Shown piece by piece: positions 9,555 to 18,361 of a stretch of 64,000 nucleotides of DNA. The notes beneath the pieces are model-generated. The model made no database searches. It was not told the DNA's origin and worked only from the letters and a program-made list of their open reading frames with translations. Source of the stretch: Armatimonadota bacterium (GTDB lineage: Bacteria; Armatimonadota; Zipacnadia; Zipacnadales; JABUFB01). Each line of letters starts with the position of its first letter. Within the stretch, counting starts at the first letter, position 1. The stretch is taken from positions 73,144 through 137,143 of the forward strand of contig JABUFB010000011.1 in assembly GCA_013314775.1 (NCBI GenBank), written 5' to 3'. Both the position numbers and the translations under genes were made by a program.

Positions 9555-11714
9555 CTACAGGCCCTGCGCTGTTCGCTCGATGAGATCGTCCTGAATATGT
9601 CTTGGAAGGGTCACGAAGTACGCGCTCAAGCCGGAAATGCGCACCATCAGGTCCCGGTGGCGCTCCGGATGGGTCTGGGCGTCGCGCAATGTGTCGCTGT
9701 CCACGACATTCAGCATCACGTGGGAGCCGCCCTGCTCGAAGTAGGTGCGGATCAGCTGCAGCACCCGCTCCAGGCCGTCGTCACCCGCGACATGATCCGG
9801 CGCCAGGGAGATGTTCAGGAAATTGCCATTGGGCGCAAGATGATGCGGCAGCTTCGCGCAGGAGGCGAGGGTCGCGGTGATGCCGAGCTCATTGCAGCCC
9901 GGCGTCGGCCCGACGCCCACTGAAAAGTTGGCCCCTGCCCGGCGACCGTCCGGCGTGGCTCCCACGTCTCGCCCCCGGTAATGCTGTTGGTACATGGCCA
10001 GTGAGGGCTTGATGCGCCCACCCCGGGCATTACGGTGTTTCGTGGCCTCCGCACAGAAGAACGCGCACAGATCGGCCGCCAATGCATCCACTTCCGCCGA
10101 ATCATTGCCGAACTTGGGCGCACCGTGTACCAGCAGGGCCCGCAGGTCCTCACTGCCCTCGAAGTCGTCCCGCAGCGCCGAAAGCAACTGTTCAACGCTT
10201 ACCGAACGGTCCTGGTACACGAGAGTCCGGGCAGCCTGCAGCGAGTCTACCGCGGTGGCCAGACAGCCGGGCCAGCAGGCGCTGAAATTGTACCGCGCTC
10301 CACCGGCGTATATGTCGGTACCGGTCCCGATGCAGTCCCGCATCAGGACCGACTGGAACGGCGAGGGCGCCCACTGGGCCTCAAAGCACTCGTGTTCGTT
10401 GGCCCGTGAGACCACCTGTTCGATGTCGCGCGCGAGCTCGGCACGGGTCAGCTCCAGCAGGTCACCGAAGGATTCCGGGCGGGTCTCCAGGGCGCGCAGC
10501 ACGCACTCCGGCAGAGAGGCTCCTCCGGCCACCGTGCGTCCCCATTCAGCTCCCGCAACCACCGCCTCATAGCAGCCGACGATGGCCCAGTCCCAGGATT
10601 CCTCCGCCGGGACGCCGATGCTCTCCAAGCCCGCCCGCACCACCGGGTCATTGAAGAACGAGGGCTGCCCAAGGCCCTTCCCGGCCAGCCGCGCGGCGGC
10701 CTTCAGGTACTCCTGCGGCGAACCTGGATGCACTCGCACAGATACCGAAGGCTGGAAAGCCTCCAATTCATCGGTGAGCTCAATCATCCACAGCGTGAGT
10801 TCGTTGGTGACGTCTCGCCCGTCGGCGTCCACGCCCCCGATGGTGACATTCTGGGACTCGTCGCCCTCCCAGAACTTCAGCCACAGACACGCCAGAAGCT
10901 CCCGCGCTTCCTCGCGCGTGATACGCCCGGCCGCGAGGTCATCTCGGTAGAACCGATAGAGATACTGATCCAGCCGGCCAGGTGAGACCGCCACCGAGGG
11001 TGACTCCACGTGCAGCAGCAAATGCAGGAACCAGAAGGATTGCACTGCCTCGCGGAAGCTGCGTGCGGGTTGCCAGGGGACGCGCTCGCACGTGTCGGCG
11101 ATTGTGAGCAGTTCGGCCCGTCGAACAGGGTCGTTTTCGCTTTCAGCGCGGTCGCGGATCTGCCGGGCGTGATGGAGTGCGAAGTCGCGGGCGGCTTCGC
11201 AGGTGATCTTCATCGCCCGCCACTCGGAGAGTGCGGATGACCCCCGATCACACGGTCCCATCAGCGCATCTATCCTCGCAACCTGCGCGCAAAGGCCTTC
11301 GTCGAGGATGCGCGGATAATCGCAGACCATGTGGCCTTCCCCAAAATGGATGCCCAGTTCGCTCCGGGCCTGGTCGATGGCCGCACTGCGCGCGTCCTGC
11401 TCGGGGCTGGTGACCGAGCGTGCGCCTCTCTGCCAGATGTTCCCCCGCTGGCTGCCTGCGATAAGCTCGCCGGGCCGCAGGGCGGTCACCCAGTCCCGGC
11501 AGATTCGCGCGAAGGCCTTCGCGCGCCGCAGGACCATCTCTTCGCCCACGGTCTCCCGGTATGAGGCGACGCGGAGTTCCTCCTTGCCCAGGTACTCCTC
11601 AGCATCGAATGCGAACCGGAGCACCCGGTGGCCGGAGTCATCGCACATCGACCGCGTGAGGGCCTCGCGCAGTGCACAGACTCGCCGAGTCAATGCCCCG
11701 ATCTCAGCCGCCAT
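9555..11714 (-). CDS. Glycyl radical enzyme (pyruvate formate-lyase family), substrate unknown
   Basis: 719 residues with the two signatures of oxygen-sensitive glycyl radical enzymes: the active-site Cys381-x-Glu383 in AIVGCYEAVVAG, and the radical-bearing Gly695 in VRISGLSAYFVTL near the C-terminus. It is closer to the dehydratase/decarboxylase branch (GCxE) than to true PFL (tandem CC). The protein is a little shorter than most members (about 780-850). A radical-SAM activating enzyme is required for function and none is visible in the window. The FAD oxidoreductase gene ends 3 bp before its start, so the two probably act together. Substrate cannot be told from sequence; anaerobic or microaerobic metabolism is implied. 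Confidence 0.88.
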   Translation of the reverse strand: MAAEIGALTRRVCALREALTRSMCDDSGHRVLRFAFDAEEYLGKEELRVASYRETVGEEMVLRRAKAFARICRDWVTALRPGELIAGSQRGNIWQRGARSVTSPEQDARSAAIDQARSELGIHFGEGHMVCDYPRILDEGLCAQVARIDALMGPCDRGSSALSEWRAMKITCEAARDFALHHARQIRDRAESENDPVRRAELLTIADTCERVPWQPARSFREAVQSFWFLHLLLHVESPSVAVSPGRLDQYLYRFYRDDLAAGRITREEARELLACLWLKFWEGDESQNVTIGGVDADGRDVTNELTLWMIELTDELEAFQPSVSVRVHPGSPQEYLKAAARLAGKGLGQPSFFNDPVVRAGLESIGVPAEESWDWAIVGCYEAVVAGAEWGRTVAGGASLPECVLRALETRPESFGDLLELTRAELARDIEQVVSRANEHECFEAQWAPSPFQSVLMRDCIGTGTDIYAGGARYNFSACWPGCLATAVDSLQAARTLVYQDRSVSVEQLLSALRDDFEGSEDLRALLVHGAPKFGNDSAEVDALAADLCAFFCAEATKHRNARGGRIKPSLAMYQQHYRGRDVGATPDGRRAGANFSVGVGPTPGCNELGITATLASCAKLPHHLAPNGNFLNISLAPDHVAGDDGLERVLQLIRTYFEQGGSHVMLNVVDSDTLRDAQTHPERHRDLMVRISGLSAYFVTLPRHIQDDLIERTAQGL

Positions 11715-11717
11715 CGC

Positions 11718-13046
11718 TCACGTCTCCTCCGGTGCATGAACGTTGGCTCCGTTCTCGCGCAGGGCGGCCAGGAGCAGATCGGAACTCAGGGCTCTCGGCG
11801 TCACCCCATGCCGCACGCACAGGGCCGCCGCAACCCCCGCCGCTTCCCCCATTGCACGGCAGGTGGCCTCAATGCGGATCGCGGCTTGAGCTTCAAAAGT
11901 CGCCGAAATGCAGCGCCCTGCAACCAGCAAGTTGTCGACGCACAGCGGCACCAGGCAGCGGTACGGGATCTCATGGTACTCGCCGGGCCCCAGGCGCTCC
12001 AGGGTCACGCCCACGCCCGAAGGGTTGTGGATGTCGATGGGGTAACACGACTTGGCGATCCCATCCTCAAACTTCCGGGCCTGCCGGAAATCCTCGGCGC
12101 TGAGCACATACTCGCCCACAATGCGCCGGCTCTCGCGGATGCCCACCATGGGCGCGGTCTGGGCGAGATACGCGTCATCAAAACCATCCAGGTAGCGCCG
12201 GCAGAACTCCATGATGCGCGGGATAATCCTGCGACCCTGCACCTGGGCGCGGGTAAGGTCCTCGTCGCGGGCGCCATTGACGTGGGTGATCCGGGGACAG
12301 TTGAAGCCAAGCTCGCCGGGCCGTCCGGGAATGGTGAAGAACTGGATATACCCGCCCTCTTCGGCGGTGAACACCCCGTCCTGCTCGGCCTGCTCCATGA
12401 GCGCGCCCAGGCCCTTGTCTCCCACGCCACCTTTCGCAAAGCCCCAGCCGAATCGCGGCGGGTGTGCATCGAGACCGCCCTTTTCGCGCAGGAACGCGGC
12501 CAGACGTTCCAGGTCCACCCCGCCCACGGTGAATCGCAGGCTGGCCGACTGGTTCAGACCATCTTCCGGCCGTCCGCTCTCGAAGGGGGCCCCTGACAGG
12601 TACGCCACGTCGGCATCGCCGGTGCAGTCGATGAACTGCTTCGCTTCCAGTTCCCGCCTGCCCGACTTTCCCGCCACCTCGATGGACCGCAGAGCGCCAT
12701 TGCGCACGGTCGCGCCGATGATGTACGTATGGTAGGACAGGTCGCACCCTGCCTCGAGCACCATCTCCTCGAGCACGTACTTGAGCAGCTCGGGGTTGAA
12801 AAACATGCCCTCATTGTCGCCGGGAAGATCGTTGCAGCGCTGATTGATCTCCTCGCAGATGCCCAGCACCAGCTTCTCGCCGCCGGTGGAATAGCTCATA
12901 AGGGGCAATACGAGAGCAGCGGTCTGGCTGCCGCCGAGGAAGCCGAACTGCTCGACGATCAGGGTCTTCACACCGCGCCTGGCCGCCGCAATCGCCGCCA
13001 CTGAACCCGCAGTTCCCCCGCCGCAGACGATGACATCGTAGGACAT
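11718..13046 (-). CDS. FAD-dependent oxidoreductase (FAD_oxidored/PF12831 type)
   Basis: 442 residues. The N-terminus MSYDVIVCGGGTAG has the Rossmann GxGxxG dinucleotide site, followed by VKTLIVEQFGFLGG with the acidic end of the second strand. FIDCTGDADVAYL and the C-terminal NLLVAGRCISATFEA are typical of the PF12831 group that is common in Planctomycetes- and Armatimonadetes-like genomes and is poorly characterised. I start at ATG 13046, with GGGAGA upstream; the frame stays open 186 bp further but that part covers the promoter. It directly precedes the glycyl radical enzyme, suggesting one catabolic step each on the same substrate (inference). Confidence 0.8.
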   Translation of the reverse strand: MSYDVIVCGGGTAGSVAAIAAARRGVKTLIVEQFGFLGGSQTAALVLPLMSYSTGGEKLVLGICEEINQRCNDLPGDNEGMFFNPELLKYVLEEMVLEAGCDLSYHTYIIGATVRNGALRSIEVAGKSGRRELEAKQFIDCTGDADVAYLSGAPFESGRPEDGLNQSASLRFTVGGVDLERLAAFLREKGGLDAHPPRFGWGFAKGGVGDKGLGALMEQAEQDGVFTAEEGGYIQFFTIPGRPGELGFNCPRITHVNGARDEDLTRAQVQGRRIIPRIMEFCRRYLDGFDDAYLAQTAPMVGIRESRRIVGEYVLSAEDFRQARKFEDGIAKSCYPIDIHNPSGVGVTLERLGPGEYHEIPYRCLVPLCVDNLLVAGRCISATFEAQAAIRIEATCRAMGEAAGVAAALCVRHGVTPRALSSDLLLAALRENGANVHAPEET

Positions 13047-13084
13047 GACTGTGTCTCCCACGCTGAGCACTGGCAACGGGAGAC

Positions 13085-13113
13085 AGGATACCGCGACGCG
13101 CTGGATTTCACAA
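13085..13113 (-). promoter_or_regulatory. Candidate promoter for the FAD oxidoreductase - glycyl radical enzyme - mutL run
   Basis: On the minus strand TTGTGA (13108-13113) and TATCCT (13085-13090) are separated by exactly 17 bases, about 40 bases upstream of ATG 13046. Four of six bases match consensus in each box. Confidence 0.5.
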
Positions 13114-13143
13114 GGGCGGTCGCGGATAACCTGAAAAACGGGA

Positions 13144-13172
13144 TTGACAGGGGTTGCCGCGAGTGGGATAAC
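13144..13172 (+). promoter_or_regulatory. Candidate promoter for the deacetylase-Mrp pair
   Basis: A perfect TTGACA (13144-13149) is followed after 17 bases by GATAAC (13167-13172); GTG 13211 is about 38 bases downstream. It is back to back with the promoter at 13085-13113. Confidence 0.6.
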
Positions 13173-13210
13173 CTCCCGAGACCTGAATCGACACGTCCGG
13201 AGGGGTATCC

Positions 13211-14026
13211 GTGACACGCTACATTGCCGCATATGACACCGAGGCCATTGACCACGAACTCGAAGCCGTCCCGGTTCTCGTGGCCCTGCACCGCAAGTAT
13301 GAGATCCCTGCGACCTTCTTCATCGTGGGGAAGCTCCTGGAACGCGACGGGCCAAGGTACCGAGAGATCCTGGACGACCCGCTATTCGATGTGCAGTCTC
13401 ACAGCTACTCCCACCAGATGCTCAAGGACAGCCGCCCCCACGGGCCGGCGGTGAGTCTGGAGCAGATGGACGAGGAAGTGGGCCGGGGCAAGCAACTCGT
13501 GGAGGACGTGTTCGAGCGCGAATGTATCGGATTCCGGCCCGGCTGCGGGTTCGAAGGCGGGTTCAGCGGGGTCCCGGACCGGCTGGAGATCCTCCGCAGG
13601 CACGGTATTCGGTTCGTCAGCGCCGACCTGCGCGGGCCGCTGGACTCCATCCCGAACCCACTCAAGCAGGCGTACACCCACGAGCCCGACGGGTACCCGG
13701 ACATCACGGAAATCCCAGGTCATGGGTGGCACGATAATGTGCTGAAGGGCTGGACGGGGCATATCACCTATTTCCCGCCGGTCTACGACTTCGCGATGCC
13801 GCCTGGCCAGCCGCGCACGGTGGTGGAAGTCTTCGCGCAAGAGGGCCGCTGGATCGAACACGCACTGGAGACCGGCGCGGAGTACGTCTCGCTCGTGCAG
13901 CATCCCTGGTCTATTATGCGCTTTGACGCGGCGATGGCTCCCATCGAACTGCTCCTGGTTCGCGTCAAGCAGCTCGGCATGCCGTGCATGACTTACCTGG
14001 ACTACTACCGGGAACTCACGGCCTGA
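13211..14026 (+). CDS. Polysaccharide deacetylase (NodB-like)
   Basis: 271 residues of the carbohydrate esterase 4 fold. Motif 1, usually TFDD, reads AAYDTEAID (one Asp kept); motif 2 is HSYSH (64-68), supplying two metal-ligand His; motif 3 is GFRPGCGF. There is no signal peptide, so it may act on a cytoplasmic sugar or nucleotide-linked substrate rather than on cell wall. It resembles the HpPgdA/allantoinase-like branch that lacks a secretion signal. Start is GTG 13211, with GGAGGGG 7 bases upstream. The Mrp ATPase gene starts 37 bp after it on the same strand. Confidence 0.82.
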   Translation: MTRYIAAYDTEAIDHELEAVPVLVALHRKYEIPATFFIVGKLLERDGPRYREILDDPLFDVQSHSYSHQMLKDSRPHGPAVSLEQMDEEVGRGKQLVEDVFERECIGFRPGCGFEGGFSGVPDRLEILRRHGIRFVSADLRGPLDSIPNPLKQAYTHEPDGYPDITEIPGHGWHDNVLKGWTGHITYFPPVYDFAMPPGQPRTVVEVFAQEGRWIEHALETGAEYVSLVQHPWSIMRFDAAMAPIELLLVRVKQLGMPCMTYLDYYRELTA

Positions 14027-14062
14027 CTGTCTCCCGGAAGGCCAGAACGAGAGGGTGGCACA

Positions 14063-15013
14063 ATGTCCGACAGTTGGCGGGATTCATACAAGAAGCAAGA
14101 GAAGCCCCAGGAAGCGTCCGAACCGGTCGAGGGCTGCGGAGACGAGAAAGAGTGCTCGGGCGATTGCCAGAACTGCCCGGCCGCCGCGACGGCCAGCGAT
14201 CAGGAACGAGAATTGCACCTGCAGGAGAAGCGCTTGCAGGAGCGGGCATCTCTCATCAAACACACTTATGTTGTGATCAGCGGCAAGGGCGGCGTAGGTA
14301 AGAGCACGGTCGCGGCAAGCCTCGCATGGGGATTCGCGCTGCGAGACAAGCGCGTGGGCCTCCTGGACGCCGACCTGCACGGGCCGACGATCCCGATCAT
14401 GATGGGCCTTTCCGGCCAACGCGTGCAGGGGGTGGGCGGGAGCATCTCCCCCGTGCCGGTGTTCGAGAATCTCATGGTTATGTCCATCGGGTTCTTCACC
14501 CAGGGCAAGGACGACCCGGTGATCTGGCGCGGTCCCCTGCGCTCGGGAGTCATACGCCAGTTCGTGTCCGACGTGGACTGGGGGCCGCTGGACTACCTCG
14601 TGGCCGACCTGCCGCCAGGAACTGGCGACGAGGCACTGACTGTCGCCCAGATGTTCCCGAATGCCGAGGGCGCGATCATCGTCACGACGCCCCAGGATGT
14701 CAGCACCGCCGACTGCCGCAAGGCCGCGAACTTCGTGAAAGCGGTGGACCTGCCCATTGTCGGGATCATCGAGAACATGAGCGGGTTCATATGCCCTCAC
14801 TGTGGCGAGAAGACCGACATTTTCGGCGCAGGCGGAGGCCAGGCAATGGCCGACCAGCTTGGGGTGCCGCTCCTTGGTCAGGTCCCAATCGTGGCCGATG
14901 TGACGCGGCTGTCCGACGAGGGCAGGCCGCTCCTTGGCCCCGACGCTCCGCCGGAAGTCAAGCAGGTGTATGAGAGCATCGTCGAACGGCTGGTGAAGCT
15001 GGCCGAGGGCTGA
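14063..15013 (+). CDS. Mrp/NBP35-family Fe-S cluster carrier ATPase
   Basis: 316-residue deviant-Walker P-loop ATPase that carries and transfers Fe-S clusters in the cytoplasm. The P-loop is SGKGGVGKST (73-82). An N-terminal extension holds four cysteines (25, 31, 35, 38) similar in spirit to the ferredoxin-like Cys region of eukaryotic/archaeal NBP35, and a CPHC motif near residue 250 is the family cluster-bridging pair. DLPPGTGDEALT is the Walker B/switch region. The glycyl radical activase and UDG-type Fe-S proteins would be plausible clients (inference). Confidence 0.9.
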   Translation: MSDSWRDSYKKQEKPQEASEPVEGCGDEKECSGDCQNCPAAATASDQERELHLQEKRLQERASLIKHTYVVISGKGGVGKSTVAASLAWGFALRDKRVGLLDADLHGPTIPIMMGLSGQRVQGVGGSISPVPVFENLMVMSIGFFTQGKDDPVIWRGPLRSGVIRQFVSDVDWGPLDYLVADLPPGTGDEALTVAQMFPNAEGAIIVTTPQDVSTADCRKAANFVKAVDLPIVGIIENMSGFICPHCGEKTDIFGAGGGQAMADQLGVPLLGQVPIVADVTRLSDEGRPLLGPDAPPEVKQVYESIVERLVKLAEG

Positions 15014-15492
15014 GCGCCGTGGTGGTTGCGGTGGGGTGTCGGGCGGAGGGCACTCCAGTCTTGCTGGTGCTTGACATCATCCGATGGCCGGCCCGAACAT
15101 GTCTGGATCGTCCGGGTGGGCGCCTTCTCACAGCCCGGGAAGCGGGCGGCAGCCTATAGTCGCGGGTGGAGTGGAGTAAAGCGAAACGCAACCCGTGGTC
15201 AGCGCCACATTCGCGTCTCTGAGCCCCGGAATGGGGGCGGCACAACACTGGATCGCCCGACGCATCAGTGGCGCCCCTCTCAGGGGCTCTCGCGCCACAC
15301 ACGGGTTGGCCAGCGGTTGCTTCCCGCTTCGCGGGCTATGAGGCTAAGGCACCGGCCCATCCCTGCAGCACATAGCCAACGAGAGCGATCGGGCCCCGAC
15401 GCGGAAAACGCGACGACCCCTGGGAGGCAATTGCCGTCGGGACCCGGCTCGCGGTGCGGCCCCCCCCCACCGACCAGACTCGCCGGACGCCT
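15014..15492. other. Non-coding region rich in inverted repeats
   Basis: No credible gene in either direction. Several perfect dyads are nested: a 9-bp pair CAACCCGTG (15189-15197) / CACGGGTTG (15300-15308) encloses GCCCC/GGGGC at 15223-15238, GCCCCT-CTC-AGGGGC at 15273-15287 and a GCGCCAC/GTGGCGC pair. A further CCCGC-TTC-GCGGG hairpin lies at 15323-15335. A run of C is present near 15460. It lies between convergent genes, so it may hold terminators, a REP-like element or a structured RNA. Confidence 0.55.
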
Positions 15493-16281
15493 TCAGTGCT
15501 TTCCCATCACTTCCAGCCGCACCGACCGGCAGACAGCGCCCAGGATCGGGTCGGCGTCGTCAGTTGCCGCAAGCTGGTCGAAATCGGCGAGCTGCTCAGT
15601 GAGAAGCCTGCGCCCGCAGTGCCCGTGGATGCAAGCAGCCAGGTCCATCAGGCCAGGTCCGTGACCGTTTGCTTTGGCGTGCGAGGCATCCAGCAAGGCA
15701 TCCGCGAACACCTGCATACGCGCCGCCCGCTGCCGCGCAATCTCACGGCCTGCACGGGTATGCGGCCCAGGGCTCACAAGAAGCTGCTCCTTGCGCGGCA
15801 GCCATCCCCTCATCTCTTCGAGGGTCGCCGCAAGCGGATGCCCATGTCCGGACCGGATGGTCAGAAAGCGCCAGACCGCGACGATTCCGAAGTTCCCATC
15901 TATGAAGTCCGCATCGCCGAGGCACAGGCTCTCAACGGGGCTATCCGGGGTGTTGGAGCCGGAGTGAAGAGATATCGCCTCGCAGACCCGGGCGATGATC
16001 CCATCCGGCACACCAAGTTCCCTGAGAATTCGCCCGGCCTCCTGCGCCCCAATCTCAGCATGATCTCTGCCGGCGTCCTTTCGGATATCATGCAGGAGGG
16101 ATGCCAGCAGCACCACGTCGGGGTCTGCCCGCTCGCGTTCCGCCAGTGTCAGGGCGAGGTCACGCACGCGAAGAGTGTGTTCGTAGGTGTATCCGGGCCA
16201 GTGGTACCCTTCCCAGTCGGGGGGCCAACCGATAAGCCGGTCGCGGATGATCCGCTCCAGCTCGGGGACGATATTACGCAT
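15493..16281 (-). CDS. HD-domain phosphohydrolase
   Basis: About 262 residues from ATG 16281. The HD metal site is complete: His35 in YTYEHTLRV, His64-Asp65 in LLASLLHDIRKDAG, and a later Asp in GDADFIDG. Proteins of this kind hydrolyse phosphate esters or nucleotides; the particular substrate cannot be read. The frame is open up to 16401 but the extra 40 residues have no similarity to HD proteins and overlap the upstream ABC gene end; neither start has a strong RBS. It follows the ABC exporter gene on the same strand. Confidence 0.75.
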   Translation of the reverse strand: MRNIVPELERIIRDRLIGWPPDWEGYHWPGYTYEHTLRVRDLALTLAERERADPDVVLLASLLHDIRKDAGRDHAEIGAQEAGRILRELGVPDGIIARVCEAISLHSGSNTPDSPVESLCLGDADFIDGNFGIVAVWRFLTIRSGHGHPLAATLEEMRGWLPRKEQLLVSPGPHTRAGREIARQRAARMQVFADALLDASHAKANGHGPGLMDLAACIHGHCGRRLLTEQLADFDQLAATDDADPILGAVCRSVRLEVMGKH

Positions 16282-16372
16282 GAGGGCGGTCCAGTCTCGC
16301 AATGCTGAATGATGTGTAGGAATTCTGCAAAACAGCGCCAGATGTGTCAAGCTTCCGGCACAATGGGTCGGC

Positions 16373-18337
16373 TTACTTCGGGCCTGCCCCTTGCGCCTCA
16401 ACCTCCGGGCCGACTACTTTCTCGAACTGCTGCCGGTACAGTTTCGCGTACAGGCCTTTGGCGGCCAGAAGTTCGCTGTGGCGGCCGGATTCCACCACGC
16501 GCCCCCGATCCAGAACGATAATGCGGTCCGCGGTGAGGATCGTGGACAGCCGGTGCGCGATGATCACCGCGGTCCGGCCCTTCAGCAGCACTTCCAGCGC
16601 CTGCTGGATCAGGTACTCAGACGTTGCGTCGAGGTTACTGGTGGCCTCATCCAGGATCAGGATCCTCGGGTCTTTGAGCAGTGCCCGGGCGATGGCAAGC
16701 CGCTGCTTCTCTCCACCGGACAGCCGGAACCCGCGCTCCCCCACGATCGTGTCGTAACCGTCGGACAGCTCTGTGATGAAATCGTGGATGTTCGCGGCCT
16801 TCGTGGCCGCCACAATCTCATCGTCTGTGGCCCCCGGACGGGCATAGAGAAGGTTGTCGCGTACGGTGGCATGGAACAAGAACGTGTCCTGGGTCACAGT
16901 AGCAATGTGGGAGCGCAGGGTGTCCTGAGTGATGTCCCTCAGGTCTTTCCCGTCGAGTGTGACTTTGCCCTCCGTCGGATCGTAGAATCGCGGGATGAGG
17001 TAAGTAACCGTGGTCTTGCCTGCGCCGCTTGGCCCCACAAGGGCTACGCGCTGCCCCGGTTCAATGTCGAAGGACACGTCCTTGAGCGCCCGGCGATCCA
17101 CCTCCGGGGCCTCACTCTCCAGCGGCTCACCGGTCACGGGCTGCGTGTCCCCCGTCTGTGCCTCCGCACCCGGTGGAATGGGCGGTTTCGGGTACTCGAA
17201 GCTCACTTCGTGGAAGCTGATTGCGCCCTTCGTCTCCCGCATCTGAACGGCGTTTGGCGAGTCATCGACCTCGGGTCTCCTGTCCAGATACTCATAGATG
17301 CGCTCGAAAACGGCCAGGGCGCCCTGGAGATTGACATACACGTTCGCGAGTTGCCCCACCGGCCGATACAGGTTGGACAGATACGCCACGAAGGCGATGA
17401 TCGTACCGACGGAAAGTTCGCCTCGTATTGCCTGGTGCCCGCCGTACCAGTAAATGGCTGCAGGACCCAGCACGCTGAACACTGCAAGGCACATGAACAG
17501 CCAGCGTCCCGCCATGGCCTGCTTTACGTTGAGTTCCATGACCTGCCGGTTGCGTTCGGTGAACAAGTCGGCGTCGGCGCGGGTTTGGCCGAAGAGCTTG
17601 GTGAGCAGGATGCCTCCGATGTTCAGCCGCTCCTCCATGAATGCCACGAGTTCGGCTTGCTGCTCCTGAGTGAGCCGCGAGAGCCGGTGCCTCACTCGCC
17701 CTACGTACCTCGTTGGCAGGTAGAAGGTGGGCACCACGACGATGGCAAGCAGCGCCAGCAGCGGGTCCATGGAGATAATCACGATGAGGGTGGCAATGAG
17801 GGTGAAGATGTTACCGACGATAGAGACAATGGAGTCGGTCACCACGCCCTGCACCGCAGAAACGTCATTGTTCACCCGCGAGACGATTTCGCCCGCGCGG
17901 GTGACCGTGTAGAAGCCCAGCGACTGCCTCTGCAGGTGGCGGTACAGGTGATTGCGCAGGTCGCACATGATGCCCTGACCCACGCGCATGTTCAGGTAAT
18001 TCTGCAGCACGCTAATGAGGCTGGAGACCACCGTAAGAGCGACGATTGCTCCCACCAGGAGTGATAGCAGCCGTGAGTCCTTGTCGGGGATCGCGTTGTC
18101 CAGGATACCCCGCACGCACAGGGGTGGAAGTACGCCGAGACCGGACGTGGCCGCGATGCACAGGATGATGGCGATCCACTGTAGCCAATAGGGCTTGAAG
18201 TGCTGGGCAACCCGGCTCAGGCGGGCACGGGTGATCGGCAGGGGCGCCGTCACCTCGCCCACCCCCGTGTGCCGCTGGAGGCCAAAGGTCCTGTGCATTC
18301 CCCCCAGCGTTCGCTCTGATCCCATACCGCGCAGCAT
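16373..18337 (-). CDS. MsbA-like ABC exporter (fused membrane and ATPase domains)
   Basis: 654 residues: six transmembrane segments (about 50-340) then an ATP-binding domain with Walker A GPSGAGKTT, signature LSGGEKQR, Walker B ILILDEATSNLD and H-loop AHRLST. It resembles lipid-A/lipid or peptide exporters that work as dimers in the cytoplasmic membrane. An acidic, Pro-rich insert of about 33 residues (PKPPIPPGAEAQTGD...) sits within the first strands of the ATPase domain, between the A-loop tyrosine and ALKDVSF; this is unusual. The Gfo/Idh/MocA gene ends 24 bp upstream and the HD gene follows, so they may be one operon. Confidence 0.9.
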   Translation of the reverse strand: MLRGMGSERTLGGMHRTFGLQRHTGVGEVTAPLPITRARLSRVAQHFKPYWLQWIAIILCIAATSGLGVLPPLCVRGILDNAIPDKDSRLLSLLVGAIVALTVVSSLISVLQNYLNMRVGQGIMCDLRNHLYRHLQRQSLGFYTVTRAGEIVSRVNNDVSAVQGVVTDSIVSIVGNIFTLIATLIVIISMDPLLALLAIVVVPTFYLPTRYVGRVRHRLSRLTQEQQAELVAFMEERLNIGGILLTKLFGQTRADADLFTERNRQVMELNVKQAMAGRWLFMCLAVFSVLGPAAIYWYGGHQAIRGELSVGTIIAFVAYLSNLYRPVGQLANVYVNLQGALAVFERIYEYLDRRPEVDDSPNAVQMRETKGAISFHEVSFEYPKPPIPPGAEAQTGDTQPVTGEPLESEAPEVDRRALKDVSFDIEPGQRVALVGPSGAGKTTVTYLIPRFYDPTEGKVTLDGKDLRDITQDTLRSHIATVTQDTFLFHATVRDNLLYARPGATDDEIVAATKAANIHDFITELSDGYDTIVGERGFRLSGGEKQRLAIARALLKDPRILILDEATSNLDATSEYLIQQALEVLLKGRTAVIIAHRLSTILTADRIIVLDRGRVVESGRHSELLAAKGLYAKLYRQQFEKVVGPEVEAQGAGPK

Positions 18338-18361
18338 GTGGTGTTCCGGAACTGTCGTGAT

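Noticed and set aside
13047-13232. 62-residue extension of the FAD oxidoreductase
   Set aside because: The Rossmann start MSYDVIVCGGG has its own RBS and the extension overlaps both candidate promoters.
16391-18064. 557-codon plus-strand open frame opposite the ABC exporter
   Set aside because: It mirrors codon structure of a GC-rich gene with clear ABC motifs; no recognisable domain of its own.
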